Positions 32,928 through 42,560 of a DNA stretch of 64,000 nucleotides are shown here, piece by piece; within the stretch, counting starts at the first letter, position 1, and every line of letters starts with the position of its first letter. The notes under the pieces are model-generated. The model saw only the letters and a program-made list of their open reading frames with translations. It searched no databases and was not told the origin of the DNA. A program made the position numbers and the translations under genes. Source of the stretch: Neoceratodus forsteri (Eukaryota > Chordata > Ceratodontiformes > Ceratodontidae); NCBI GenBank assembly GCA_016271365.2, contig CM057454.1:697143501-697207500 (forward strand), read 5' to 3'.

Positions 32928-34616
32928 GGGTGACATGCACAGGATCCAGGTCCCCTTGGTGGCATGGCCCCCCTGGGGTCTTGTGGATCACACCATCCAT
33001 GGGTGCACTGTCCTGCACATGGGGGGGGGGTTGCGTGCCTGTGGCATACTGCAGGGATGTATCGTCTATGGTCGTGTGGGGTGGGGACCAGGACCTTGGT
33101 GTCATTGTGCCAGCAACCTGTGAGTTGCTGCACCTGCAGGTGGACAGTGTCCATGACCTACATGCTGAAGGGCTACGTAGGGTGTGGTGTCCATTGCAGG
33201 TGGTTCGGTACACTGTCCCTTGTTCTCCACTGCCAGACCAGCCGTGTTCTCCTGTGTGGTGGGTGTCTGGGGATAACTCCTGTCCATGGGGCATGTGGGG
33301 GCTGGCAGAGTACACAGTGGGGTGCCTGGGCAGGTGACAGGGCTCCATTGCTAGCGTGCAGGTGTTGTTTGGGTGGGCATGGTCCATGGCCACTGGTCCA
33401 TGGTAGGGTTTTATGGATTGTGCCCTGGGTACATCATGGTCCAGTGTGGTTGGGCATGGTTAAATGGGCCAGCCATGGCCATGGGGATGCAGGTTGCCCA
33501 GGGTCTTGTGCTATTGGTTGTGATTGCCAGCTGTGGTGCTCCCATTGTTTGTGTCCCTGCGCCACCAGGGTGGTGGGTGGCTGGTTAGGTCTACCAAGGT
33601 GTTGGTGTGGGGTCACATATATTGCCTAGTGGATGCATCTGTCAGCAACATGCAGACAGGATGGGGTGGTGCAGTGGTTTTCCATGGGGCCAGTGGGTTG
33701 TTCTGTGTGTGCTGTCCTTTAGCTGGTCACCATGGGCAGTCCTGCTGTGCCTGATGGACCCTGCCAGCCGACATGTCTGTGGTGCAGTCTGTTTGTGTTG
33801 CTGCCCCTGTTCCACTGGGCATGGCTGTTGTCCTGGCTGTCCTCCCACAGCCACATGGGCCATTGACCCTGTGGTCACTGGCCATGTGCACCGTGCCCCT
33901 GCTCTGTATGTGTCCCAGTGCAGCCTGTGTCCCGGTGCAGCCTGTGGCGGCACATGCACATCATGCTCCTGTCTGCCAGTGCTGCCATCTGCTAGTGGTG
34001 CTGCTCATGTCCACCATGGCCAGCACTGTGGTCCCTCTCACCAGTACTTTAACTGACCTGTGTGGCATTGTGTGGCATGTGGGTCACCAGCTACTGGGTT
34101 CATCCTCCTAGTGTTTGGCCCATCCACTGGCACCATGCCCTATGCACAGGGTGTGCTAGTCCAATGGGTGTCTGTAGCTTGACACTTCTGTTGGCATGGC
34201 TGTCATGTCACGGTTGTGGACCGGTGCCTATCACATGCTCATTGGGGTGGGGTTGTCTGTGCACTGTCCCCCGGTGCCCTTTGGTACCTGCAGGTCACTG
34301 CATCTGTGTCCGGGGTGTGCTCTGGGTGGGGGTCCTGTGCCCCTTGTCTTGTACTGCCTTGGTTCTGTGTTCCTTCTGTCTGTTGCTCCTTCCCTGCTCA
34401 CAGGGTTTGTGCTCAGGTCTGCTCTGTGCATCCCTGGTTGTGCTGGTGCATCCCTGGTTGCACCATGGTGCATCTTTGCCATATTCAGTCACATTGCGCT
34501 GCTGCTTTTCAGGTGGTGTATCTTCTGATTATGGCTCTGGGTGTGCCATGGTGCACTTGACTTGTGCTGTGCCAGTCTTGTGTCGGGGACTGGTGTATTT
34601 CTGAATATCTGGCCTA
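32928..34616. other. Right part of the Harbinger element, non-coding
   Basis: GT- and CC-rich DNA with many TGGTG, CATGG and TGTGTC motifs. Open frames of 60-220 codons occur on the plus strand but lack domains and are rich in C, W and G, as expected from base skew. It ends with the inverted terminal sequence CTGAATATCTGGCC. Confidence 0.5.
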
Positions 34617-34639
34617 CATTGTAAAACTATCTTAAAATA

Positions 34640-35490
34640 CTCAGACAAAAATACAATAGATTAACACAGTCACTTGGAGATTGGGCACTCACTAGCATAG
34701 TAAGTCAAGGACTCCACCAGGTAATAGCTTATTTACTTCTTATTTACTTCATTTATTGCACATCTGAGAAGAACACCACACCATTCATGGTTCTTAGTAT
34801 GTTTGACGCATTTCAGATCCCCATGGATTCATCCCCAAAAGCTGCTATACTAAGAACAACCCATTCCCTAAATACATAAACTTTCAACTGACAATTATGA
34901 CATCACTCTGGTGCATTCAAATTCATTGGTGAAAGTGCATCACATGTGTGCTACCTTAATTGCACCCTACTTAAAACAGCTTCTTTAATAAATAATATTT
35001 TTAAAGATCTATATTAATCCCAGTGTATAAAAACACATAATTAATGTAAATAAATAACAAAGCTGGAAAAGGGGGAGAGTAGAGACTAGGAATGGGGTGG
35101 GGGGGTAAGAAAGACACAGTAAAAAGAGAAACTAGCATTGTCTGGCAATAACATTTGCTAAAGTGCAATTACAGCTTCAAAAATCAAGCTCTCTATTTAT
35201 CATAATAACACACACAGAAAAAAAAGACCATTTCATTTCTCTAGATATGATCTTAGGTTAAAGCTAGTATTAAGACCTGGATATACAGTAGCCTTTAATT
35301 TAATAATCCAGAAAGACTCTCTTTTAAGCAACAGATTATTAAAATTCCCTCCAAGTGGGTTTTTATTAACTTTTTCTGTAATAGTGAGCAGCACTTTATG
35401 TTCACATCAGGTGTAACATTCCAAAAGGTCAGTTCCTGAGGATCCACCATAACTGTAACACAACAGCAGCTTGCCAACAGGAAGCTGCAG
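34640..35490 (-). mobile_element. Penelope-like element 3' region, inverted copy
   Basis: Read on the minus strand, this matches the plus-strand Penelope pieces at 36880-37020 and 41968-42540. Shared blocks include GAGGGAATTTTAATAATCTG, AAAAGAGAGTCTTTCTGGAT, ATTATGATAAATAGAGAGCT, CTTAGGGAATGGGTT-type and GTGCAATAAATGAAGTAAAT. The high-coordinate end carries the last coding part (ELTFWNVTPDVNIKCCSLLQ, then LKESLSGLLN). It lies head-to-head with the plus-strand copy, an arrangement often seen for Penelope elements. Confidence 0.7.
34801..34846 (-). ncRNA. Possible hammerhead-ribozyme-like motif in the Penelope 3' region
   Basis: On the minus strand, GGGGATGA is followed by ATCC-ATGG-GGAT, which can pair as stem II, then CTGAAATGCGTC. 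The expected hammerhead core is CUGAUGA, stem II, then GAAA. The first core block is degenerate (GGATGA) and the second is present (GAAA). Penelope-like elements are known to carry hammerhead motifs in their terminal repeats. The plus copy near 42370 keeps the same stem (ATCC-ATGG-GGAT) with CTAAAC. Confidence 0.35.
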
Positions 35491-35599
35491 TGTTGACACA
35501 CAGGTTAAAGGAAAGAGGTCACAGCTCTAGAAACATCCAGGCAGCAAGAACCACAGCAGATGTAACTGACAGAGAATTCCTTTAAAGGAAAGAACAAAG

Positions 35600-37023
35600 G
35601 CTGAAATAGAAAAAACACAGGACACACCTCATTTTAATTTTTGTGACCACTTACTCCACACAGGCTAAAGAAGTAAGAGACATAGGGGCCAATTCTAAGA
35701 CAAATGTCGCAATTCACAGGCATATGTGAGTTGCGACATTCGCTGCTATGCCAGGGACCCTGCGCCATATTCCAAGAGCAGCAGGGTCAAAGCACATATG
35801 ACCTGTGACTTGCGGCAGGCATAGGCAAGTGCCACGGGCATGGCACAAAAGCCCTGCATGCCGCAAGTCACAGCCAGCTGTGGACTACCTGCCCAAGCGC
35901 CTCCCACCCCAGAACACCGCCACATGCACCAGGGGGCATAGGGGGGCTGGCCTGGTGGCACTGTTGTTTGCAGGAGCAAAATGATTATCAGATCTTGGGG
36001 GTTCCCAACATTCAGAGGGGTGGGGGGCATAGATGTGTTGGGGCAGGCACAGGGAGCACAGTGGTATGCCTATCATGGCACAGCAGAGTGAGCATCCATC
36101 AAATGGCACTGACAGATGCTCCTTAGAACATCTCTGGGATGTTCTAACTCCGCTATGCCATTGCAGCTCCTAGAATTGTGTAAGTGGGTTACGGCAATTG
36201 GAATAGGGTGAAGTTGCTGCCGTAATCCACCCTTGCTCCATGTCATTGTGAGTTGCGGTGTAGTGGGTGGTGTATCCCACATTTGGTGCAACCCGCATAC
36301 AGCTTGGTGCAAGGCATCTTTTCGAATAGCACCCGGTGTAAGGCATGGTGCAGGTTGCGATTTACACCATTGGGTTTGGTGTAAATCATCTTGTGCCAAT
36401 GTAAGCCATCGTGGAATCAAGCCCATAGTGAGTAAACACTGGAAAGTTTCAAGCAGTGATCCTGCCCTACGAGAAAGAGGCAGTAGACCACCTCACATGT
36501 CTTATAGGAGGGTCCCCACACTCAAGGACAAACTTGTAGACAGGCACTCAACAGAGAACAAAGTAACAACTTGGCTTGACTGCAAGAAAGGCTGTGTTAG
36601 ATGAAAAAACTGCCTTTATTGTGAATCAGTGAAAAATTGCAGAACTTTGAGTAGCTGCAATGTTGACAAGGAGTTTCAAATTAGGCAGTTCATTACATGT
36701 AACTCAATGGGTGTGATTTACTTAGTTCAATGCATATGCCAGGCATTGTGTGTAGGGAAAACAAAAAGACTATTTAAACAATAGCTTAGGGAGCATATGC
36801 ATACTTTTTAATGCAAAGGCCTCCTATATGCCATGGCTTTGCATTTGAGTACTGTTGAAAACAGGCAAGAACAAAATGCTGTTCACTATTATAGACAAAG
36901 TTAATAAAAACTCATGTAGAGGGAATTTTAATAATCTGTTACTTAAAAGAGAGTCTTTCTGGATTATTAAATTAAAGGCTACCCTATATGCAGGTCTAAA
37001 TACGGCTTTATCCTAAAACCATA
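35600..37023 (+). pseudogene. Penelope-like element, C-terminal coding part with GIY-YIG endonuclease
   Basis: Plus-strand coding begins before the MITE with FVTTYSTQAKEVRD and resumes after it with IVSKHWKVSSSDPAL. This is followed by SRPPHMSYRRVPTLKDKLVD, CKKGCVR and KNCLYCE (zinc-knuckle-like cysteines), and MGVIYLVQCICQALCVGKTK (about 36706-36770). The last segment is the GIY-YIG endonuclease core (IYL ... CVGKT). Penelope-like retroelements carry this nuclease C-terminal to their reverse transcriptase. No RT is present, so the copy is 5' truncated. Stops occur after GCVR, KRLFKQ and further on. The 3' untranslated part continues at 41968, beyond LINE-C. Confidence 0.8.
35685..36424. mobile_element. 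Harbinger-like MITE inserted in the Penelope reading frame (ATA duplication)
   Basis: The ends are GGGGCCAATTCTAAGACAAA at 35685 and CGTGGAATCAAGCCC ending at 36424. ATA flanks both sides (35682-35684 and 36425-36427). Without the 740-base insert and one ATA, the Penelope frame reads through from RD to IVSKHW, so the insertion point and duplication are supported by the protein. The interior is rich in TTGCG and GGTGTAA motifs and has no transposase. Confidence 0.8.
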
Positions 37024-37025
37024 TT

Positions 37026-37050
37026 AATCAATCAATCAATCAATCAATCA
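37026..37050. repeat. (AATC)n tail of LINE-C
   Basis: Six AATC units form the 3' end of LINE-C, read on the minus strand as (GATT)n. Confidence 0.9.
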
Positions 37051-37527
37051 AATCTTTATTTATTTAGGCGAGCATCATTGAGCAAGGCTCATTCACAAGA
37101 TGGACCTGATAAGGTCAAGGTTCGATAGTAGGTACACAACATATACATCAATGCACTAATACATAACAGATACAGAAAAAAAACACTTATAAATACAATG
37201 ATCAAGGGTAAGAAGTTGATTCAGACATACATGACAAGGTAGTTTACAGGAAAACTATACAAAAGATAAAGTATATACATATCCCAATATAGGAGTCAAG
37301 GCATACACACAGCATAATGTAATACTAGGATGAATGGGGAGCATTTAGGAATGATGTAAGGGCCAGTGATTAGTGGGAGAAGGATTAGGTAGGTAGTAGG
37401 TAGTTAGGTAGAATTAAATGGAACTGGGGTACTATAAAAAGGGTGGCTGCCCGGGAAGGAGAACTGTGGAACAAAAATATGCCACATATGGTGGCTGTCT
37501 GGAAGGGGGGGTTGTGAAATGGCAAGT

Positions 37528-38353
37528 CTAGCTCTTGTGGTAGCAGTTGCATTTCTCTTCGAAAAAGCTTGTGCAAAGCTGTTTAAAGGATGCTATAGGC
37601 ATAAGATTGGACAGCTTTAGGGATTTCTGTGGAGTATTCCAAGCCATAGCTAGAGAACAGCTGATTGCCACCCTCCCTAGCCGGGTGTTGACTTTAGGTA
37701 TTTTGAGCATGATGAGGTTGTTGCTTCTTAGGGCATAGGAGCTAGCTATGGCCTGGGTGAAGCAGTCTAGAATATAGTTTGGAAGTTTTTTAGACAATGC
37801 TCTGTAGATCCATAGTGCTGCATTTCTGTTCCTTCTGAGATGTAGAGAAACCCATCCAACTGCAGCATAGAGAGAGTGATGATGAGTGTTAACTGGAAGA
37901 TCTGTTATGAATCTTATTGCTCTATGGTACAGGGTATCCAGTTTGCTTAAGTAGGAGATGGGGCAGTGACTATAAAGGAAGTCTGCATAGTCAACAACTG
38001 AAAGAAAAGTGGCCTGGACTAACCTCATCTTTGAGTCTCTTGTTAGGAAGTGTTTAATTCTATAGAATAGGCCAAGCCTTTGGCAAAGTTTTTTTCAGCA
38101 GTTCTTCAATATGATGTGTGAAGTCAAGTCTGTTATCAATCCACACACCTAAGTATTTGAATTTTTCTACATACTCCAGATTTTCTCCAAGGATAGTGCA
38201 TAGCTGGGGGAGACTGCTTAGTTGGGAGGTGCTGGTGGAGCTTTGATTGGAGAAAAACATTGCTTTTGTTTTTTTTGCATTTAAAAGAAGCTTTTTTCTC
38301 AAGTAGTTGATATTGCAGCAATGAGAATTCTGCCTGTAAGATGTTATGGGCAA
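37528..38353 (-). pseudogene. LINE-C RT thumb and C-terminal domain
   Basis: Two minus-strand frames continue the RT. At 38353-38060 are KLLLNAKKTKAMFFSNQSST and VEKFKYLGVWIDNRLDFTHH. At 38028-37528 are MRLVQATFLSVVDYADFLYS, LDTLYHRAIRFITDLP and, near the end, AMAWNTPQKSLKLSNLMPIA. These are the standard post-catalytic blocks of L2-type ORF2. One-base shifts near 38360 and 38040 separate the frames. Otherwise the sequence is intact to the stop near 37528. Confidence 0.8.
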
Positions 38354-39807
38354 CTGCAGGTGATGGGGTTGCTGACATACAAAACAGTGTCATCAGCAAA
38401 GAGGTGGACAGTGGCTTTGGTGAGATTTGAATCAATATCATTAATGTAGATAGCAAAAAGGATAGGGCCCATGATAGATCCTTGCGGAACTCCTCTTAGC
38501 AGTGGTTTTAAAGGGGATAGATCACCTTCAGCTTTCACCTGCTGTGACCTATCCATAAGGTAACACCTGAACCATTTAAGGGAGGGTGGATCTAGGCCAA
38601 TGGACTGCAAGGAAGAGAGTAGCAGCTCGTGGTCCACACTGTTGAATGCCTTACTTAGGTCAAGAAATACTGCACAGACACTATTCTTTTTATCTAATTC
38701 AGTTTGCCAGTCATTTGTAACTTTGGCCAGTGCAGAGATAGTGCTGTGCCTGGCCCTAAACCCAGACTGAGCTGGATTCAAGAGGTTAGCATCATCAAGG
38801 TACTCTCTTAGCTGGATGCTCACTATTTTCTCTAGCATCTTGGATAGCACTGGAAGAATGGAAATGGGCCTGTAGTTATTAAGGTCCATAGGATCCCCTG
38901 ATTTTAGAAGGGGAACCACTTGGGCTGTCTTCCACACTGTAGGAATAGAACCAGAGGTTAAAGATAGATTAAAGAGATGTGTTAGGGGAACTGCGAGTAC
39001 ATGAAATGCAATCTTTAGAAAGTAGGGGTCAAGAGAGTCTGCCCCTGCACTTTTTTTAATATCCAACTGCCTTAAAAGATCCTCTACTTGCTTCAACAGG
39101 ATGGGTTTGAAGAAGAAGGAAGAATCAGCTCTCTGGGTACCAGTGTACTGGGAGCTTAGTTGAGCACGCAGCAGATTAGCTGGAGAGGTGTCAAAGGCAA
39201 GGCCAGCAGTTGTGAAGTGGTTATTGAAGGCATCCAGAACTTCCATTTTGCCAGAGATAGAACCATTATTGTGGTACAATTGAGTTGGTAGAGAGGTGCC
39301 AGAATCCTGCCCTACAATATCCTTGATGGTGCCCCAGAACCTAGCAGGATTGTGATAGGAGGAGTCAAGTTCAGCCAAGTAAAAGGCAGCCTTTGCATCC
39401 CTTACTTTCTTGGTGCAGCTATTCCTGGCTTTCCTAAATAGCACCCAGTCATTTGGGTTCTTGGTTTTTCTTGCCATCTTCCATAATTTGTCTCTCTCCA
39501 ACAGTGCAGATTTGAGGCCAGCTGAAAACCAACGGCAAGATTTGTTTTTTATTCGGACATTAGTGATTGGGGCGTGGGTATTAAGGGCACTTTGTATTAT
39601 GCTGTTTAGTACCTGATGTGCTTTTTCCACAGACTGTGCAAGATAAAACTCTTGCCAGCTTGGAGAGTGAGCTAGATCATGCAGATATCCTTCAATATGG
39701 AGGTTTTTCTTGGCTCTCCTCATTAGAAATGTTGCAGGGGTTGCTGGTTTGCTGGAAGATCTTACTCCTGTAATGAGGCAGTGATCACTTATATCACTGA
39801 AAAGCAC
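38344..39807 (-). CDS. LINE-C reverse transcriptase (487-codon open frame)
   Basis: This is the RT part of ORF2, which copies the LINE RNA at the nicked target. It opens with SDISDHCLITGV, the last catalytic block of the endonuclease. The linker follows (KSCRWFSAGLKSALLERDKL), then KKSAGADSLDPYFLKIAFHV, VWKTAQVVPLLKSGD, LNNYRPISILPVLSKMLEKI, GFRARHSTISALAKVTNDW, VFLDLSKAFNSVDHELLL, LRGVPQGSIMGPILFAIYIN and HLFADDTVLYVSN. The catalytic FADD is intact. The frame closes at 38344, shortly after FADD, where a shift leads to the next block. No internal stop occurs in 487 codons. The first codon shown is not a natural start; the frame was once continuous with the endonuclease frame. Confidence 0.85.
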   Translation of the reverse strand: MLFSDISDHCLITGVRSSSKPATPATFLMRRAKKNLHIEGYLHDLAHSPSWQEFYLAQSVEKAHQVLNSIIQSALNTHAPITNVRIKNKSCRWFSAGLKSALLERDKLWKMARKTKNPNDWVLFRKARNSCTKKVRDAKAAFYLAELDSSYHNPARFWGTIKDIVGQDSGTSLPTQLYHNNGSISGKMEVLDAFNNHFTTAGLAFDTSPANLLRAQLSSQYTGTQRADSSFFFKPILLKQVEDLLRQLDIKKSAGADSLDPYFLKIAFHVLAVPLTHLFNLSLTSGSIPTVWKTAQVVPLLKSGDPMDLNNYRPISILPVLSKMLEKIVSIQLREYLDDANLLNPAQSGFRARHSTISALAKVTNDWQTELDKKNSVCAVFLDLSKAFNSVDHELLLSSLQSIGLDPPSLKWFRCYLMDRSQQVKAEGDLSPLKPLLRGVPQGSIMGPILFAIYINDIDSNLTKATVHLFADDTVLYVSNPITCSCP

Positions 39808-40889
39808 TCCAGTGTGTGTGTGAATAGATGGGGTTTGTTCACCAGCAAGATATCAAGTAGTGTGCTGTTGTTTCTATTCTTTGAGTTTATTCTTGTTGGC
39901 TCATTTATCAGTTGTGTGAGCCCATGTGTATCACAGAACGATAGCAAAGGTGCAGCTGCCTTGGAAAGCCAGTTTAGATTCAGATCACCTAGGATAATGA
40001 CTTCTTCAGAGCCTGGTTTGAGTAGATTTCCCAAGTGGGATAAAAGCTTGTGGTCAGCAGAGGGGGGCCTGTAGCAGCCTACTAGCTGGAAAGCTGCTGT
40101 ATTAGGGAGAGCTACTTTGAGGGATATACATTCGAATTCTTTGGGCAGCGAGGTTGCAGTAAAGCAGGATACAGGTATACTGGACTTTACATATATAGCT
40201 ACTCCACCACCCCTTGTTAGGCGATCCGCTCTGAATAACTGATAATTGGGTAGATTAACATCCCTATCTGCTGTGGTGGGTTTGAGCCATGTCTCAGATA
40301 CCACAAGAAAGTCTGGCAAGTTATGGGCAACCCAGCCTTGTATCAGTGTAAGTTTTTTCAGGAGGCTGCATGCATTAATATGTAGAAAACTGAGGCCTTT
40401 GATAGAGGTTAGGTCTGCTGGTGAGGTGATACACTCAGGGGGGCCTGGGTTGATTTCCAAATTTCCAATACAGAGTAGTAGAAAGAATAGGAGTTTCATA
40501 AGGGCTGCAAGAGATAGGAAGAGGGGGCTGTCTTTGGTCCTCCTTTTCTTGCTCTGTCGCCACTCTTTTGGGATGCTCCAGAAGGGGCTATGACACCGTG
40601 TCGAGACACTGAGTAGCAGTTTGGTAGTCAGGCATAAGGGGGAACTGTATATGCAGTAATGGAGCATTGATTGGAATACATACATGGTGATTTGCATCCC
40701 TTTATGGCAGTCACCCCACGGATACTGATGCAGCAATGGTAGGGCATATATGAGGGTCTGAACATTATTCACTGAGGATGAGACAGAGAGGCTAGGCGGA
40801 TGGGTCACCATATTTTGTGTGATATGGACATCCTCCTTAAGGAATCCCATGCATGACAGGGAGAGAAGTAGCAGGAGGAGTCTCCCCAT
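39789..40889 (-). CDS. LINE-C leader, 2A-like motif and APE endonuclease (366-codon open frame)
   Basis: The start at 40889 gives MGRLLLLLLSLSCMGFLK, a signal-peptide-like hydrophobic start. A second hydrophobic stretch, MKLLFFLLLC at residues 131-140, precedes IGNLEINPGP, so G-N-L-E-I-N-P-G-P lies at residues 142-150 (DNA about 40440-40466). The endonuclease follows: LSFLHINACSLLKKLTLIQG (Asn), FLVVSETWLKPTT (Glu), GYRPPSA-like CYRPPSADHK, VIILGDLNLNWLSK (Asp/Asn) and NNSTLLDILLVNKP. It ends in ECFSVI and a stop, just before the His block, which is in the next frame (38344-39807). A two-base change in an (AC)n run at about 39811-39820 explains the shift. Confidence 0.85.
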   Translation of the reverse strand: MGRLLLLLLSLSCMGFLKEDVHITQNMVTHPPSLSVSSSVNNVQTLIYALPLLHQYPWGDCHKGMQITMYVFQSMLHYCIYSSPLCLTTKLLLSVSTRCHSPFWSIPKEWRQSKKRRTKDSPLFLSLAALMKLLFFLLLCIGNLEINPGPPECITSPADLTSIKGLSFLHINACSLLKKLTLIQGWVAHNLPDFLVVSETWLKPTTADRDVNLPNYQLFRADRLTRGGGVAIYVKSSIPVSCFTATSLPKEFECISLKVALPNTAAFQLVGCYRPPSADHKLLSHLGNLLKPGSEEVIILGDLNLNWLSKAAAPLLSFCDTHGLTQLINEPTRINSKNRNNSTLLDILLVNKPHLFTHTLECFSVI

Positions 40890-41967
40890 TGTGAAAGTGG
40901 TATTGATGGTTAACTACCGGGAGAACAATAAGGGAAGGATTGCTGATTAGGTGGTACAACAGGGCGGTGATGCAGTTTATTGGCTAGAGTAGTGCTGAGG
41001 GTGGGGGAAGAGATTTCGGTGGGAAGATGCCTATAAAAATAACACACAAAAAGGGGAAAGGGCAGGTAGGCAAAAATTTTGCGGCTTTCCGTGTCTTTCT
41101 TGGTGTCCTCCCAGCCTCGTGGTCCCTGGGTCGCCATAGTAGTCGCAAACCGCTGGCGGAGCGCCCAAGGCCAACTGGTGCTGTGGGCAGGAAATCAGAC
41201 TGGAGAGAGACAGAGGAAGGAGCAATTATTAGTAGAAAACAGAAACAAGTGTTTCTGCTGGTCAAATGACTAAAATCTGCACAACAAAAGGCTGTGGGGG
41301 CTGGGCGCCATAAGCGTCTAGCCCACTAAATTACCTAAAAAGGGCTTGTAATCACAAATACACAGAATTAACATTTTTCCTCTACATTTACAAAATAACA
41401 AGTAAAGCAGCTCTTTTTGAAGTTTTCAGAAAATTCCAAGTCCCAGAAGAGCTTCAGGCAATGCAAGTTCAGTCAATGCAATTCAATGGGGCAGGAGGAC
41501 CAATCGGCTGCTCTGCCTTGAAAGCACTCACTTACCAATTGGCCGCGGCTTTCCAGTGCCTTTCCTCTGTGTCCCTCCCGGCCTCGTGGTCCCCTGGGTC
41601 AGCTTAGCGGTTGCCGACTGCCCGCTGGCGGAGCGTAGCCCCGGCGCTCAACTAGGTGCTGTGGGCAGGGAAATCAGACTGGAGAGAGACAAAGGAAGGA
41701 GCAATTATTAGTAGAAAACAGAAACGAGTGTGTTTGCTGGTCAGAGTGATTAAAATCTGCACAACAAAAGGCTGTGGGGGGCTGGGGTGCCGTAGCATCT
41801 GGCCCACTTTAAATTACCAAAAAAGGGCTTGTAATCACAAATACACAGAATTTAACATTTTTCCTCTACATTTACAAAAAAAAACAAGTAAAGCAGCTCT
41901 TTTTTTGAAGTTTTCAGCAAAAAATTCCAAGTCCCAGAACAACTTCAGGTAATGCAAGTTCAGTCAA
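40890..41967 (-). repeat. LINE-C 5' region with two tandem 479-base units
   Basis: Blocks such as AATCAGACTGGAGAGAGACA, GGAAGGAGCAATTATTAGTA and AAAATCTGCACAACAAAAGG occur twice. The AATCAGAC landmark is at 41193 and 41672, a spacing of 479. Each unit also has a GC-rich block (GCTGGCGGAGCG) and AACATTTTTCCTCTACATTT. Units of this kind at the 5' end of a LINE are likely promoter monomers. Small indels and about 5-10 percent difference separate the two. Confidence 0.75.
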
Positions 41968-42560
41968 TATCTAGACAAATTATTTATTTTTTGTGTGTTA
42001 TTATGATAAATAGAGAGCTTAATTTTTGAAGCTGTAATTGCACTGTAACAAATGTTATACCCATACAGTGCTGTTTTTATCTTTTTACTGGGTCTTTCTT
42101 AACTCTCCCCATTCCTAGTTTCTACTCCCCCTTCCTTTCAGGCTTTGTTTTTTATTGACGTTAATTATGTGTTTTTATACACTGTGATTAATATAGATCT
42201 TTTAAAATACTATTTATTAAAGAAGCTGTTTTAATTAGGGTTCAATTAAGGAAGCACACATGTGATGTACTTTCTCCAATGAATTTGAATGCACTAGAGC
42301 GATATTACAATTGTCAGTTGAAAGTTTATGCATTTAGGGAATGGGTTCTTCTTAGTATGACAGCATTTGAGAAGGGATCCATGGGGATCTAAACCGTGTA
42401 AAGTGTACTAAGAACCATGAATGCTGTGATGTTCTTCTCAGATGTGCAATAAATGAAGTAAATAAGTTATTACCTGGTGGAGTCCTTGATTTACTATGCT
42501 GGAGAGTGCCCAATCTCCAAGTGACTGTGTCTGACTTTTTTTGAGAGCACCACTATCCCA
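41968..42560 (+). mobile_element. Penelope-like element 3' region, continuation after LINE-C
   Basis: This matches the inverted copy at 34640-35490 over its full length (ATTATGATAAATAGAGAGCT, TGTGTTTTTATACACTGTGA, GTGCAATAAATGAAGTAAAT, CCAATCTCCAAGTGACTGTG). It is non-coding and forms the 3' end of the Penelope copy whose coding part is at 35600-37023. Confidence 0.75.

Larger units (their letters stand above)
22889..34616. mobile_element. Large PIF/Harbinger DNA transposon (with nested LTR element)
   Basis: The left end is GGCCCAGATATTCAGAGCAG (22889). The right end is CTGAATATCTGGCC (ending 34616), the inverted partner apart from one extra C. Between them are a HARBI1-type transposase on the plus strand and a Myb/SANT-like DNA-binding protein on the minus strand, the two-gene set of autonomous Harbinger elements. 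The remaining DNA is unusually rich in TGCATG, CACA and GGTGT motifs. Without the LTR element at 29378-32922 it would be about 8.2 kb. I could not find a clear 3-bp target duplication (GCA on the left, TAC on the right), so one end may belong to a second related copy. Confidence 0.6.
37024..41967 (-). mobile_element. LINE-C: near full-length L2-like LINE, well preserved
   Basis: This is a minus-strand LINE of 4.9 kb inserted into the 3' region of the Penelope copy. Penelope sequence stops at about 37023 and resumes at 41968 (TATCTAGACAAATTATTT), with a TAT on both sides. At the low-coordinate end the 3' tail is an (AATC)n run, typical of L2-type elements that end in a short tandem repeat. The coding part has an N-terminal leader with 2A-like motif, an endonuclease, a reverse transcriptase with intact catalytic box, and a C-terminal domain. 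Two 479-base tandem units form the 5' region. Only a few frame lesions are visible, so this is one of the youngest LINEs here. Confidence 0.85.

Noticed and set aside
32863..34604. Long plus-strand open frames rich in Cys, Trp and Gly as a secreted or membrane protein
   Set aside because: No signal, domain or conserved spacing. The composition follows the GT/CC-rich DNA of the Harbinger element, and frames overlap in several registers.
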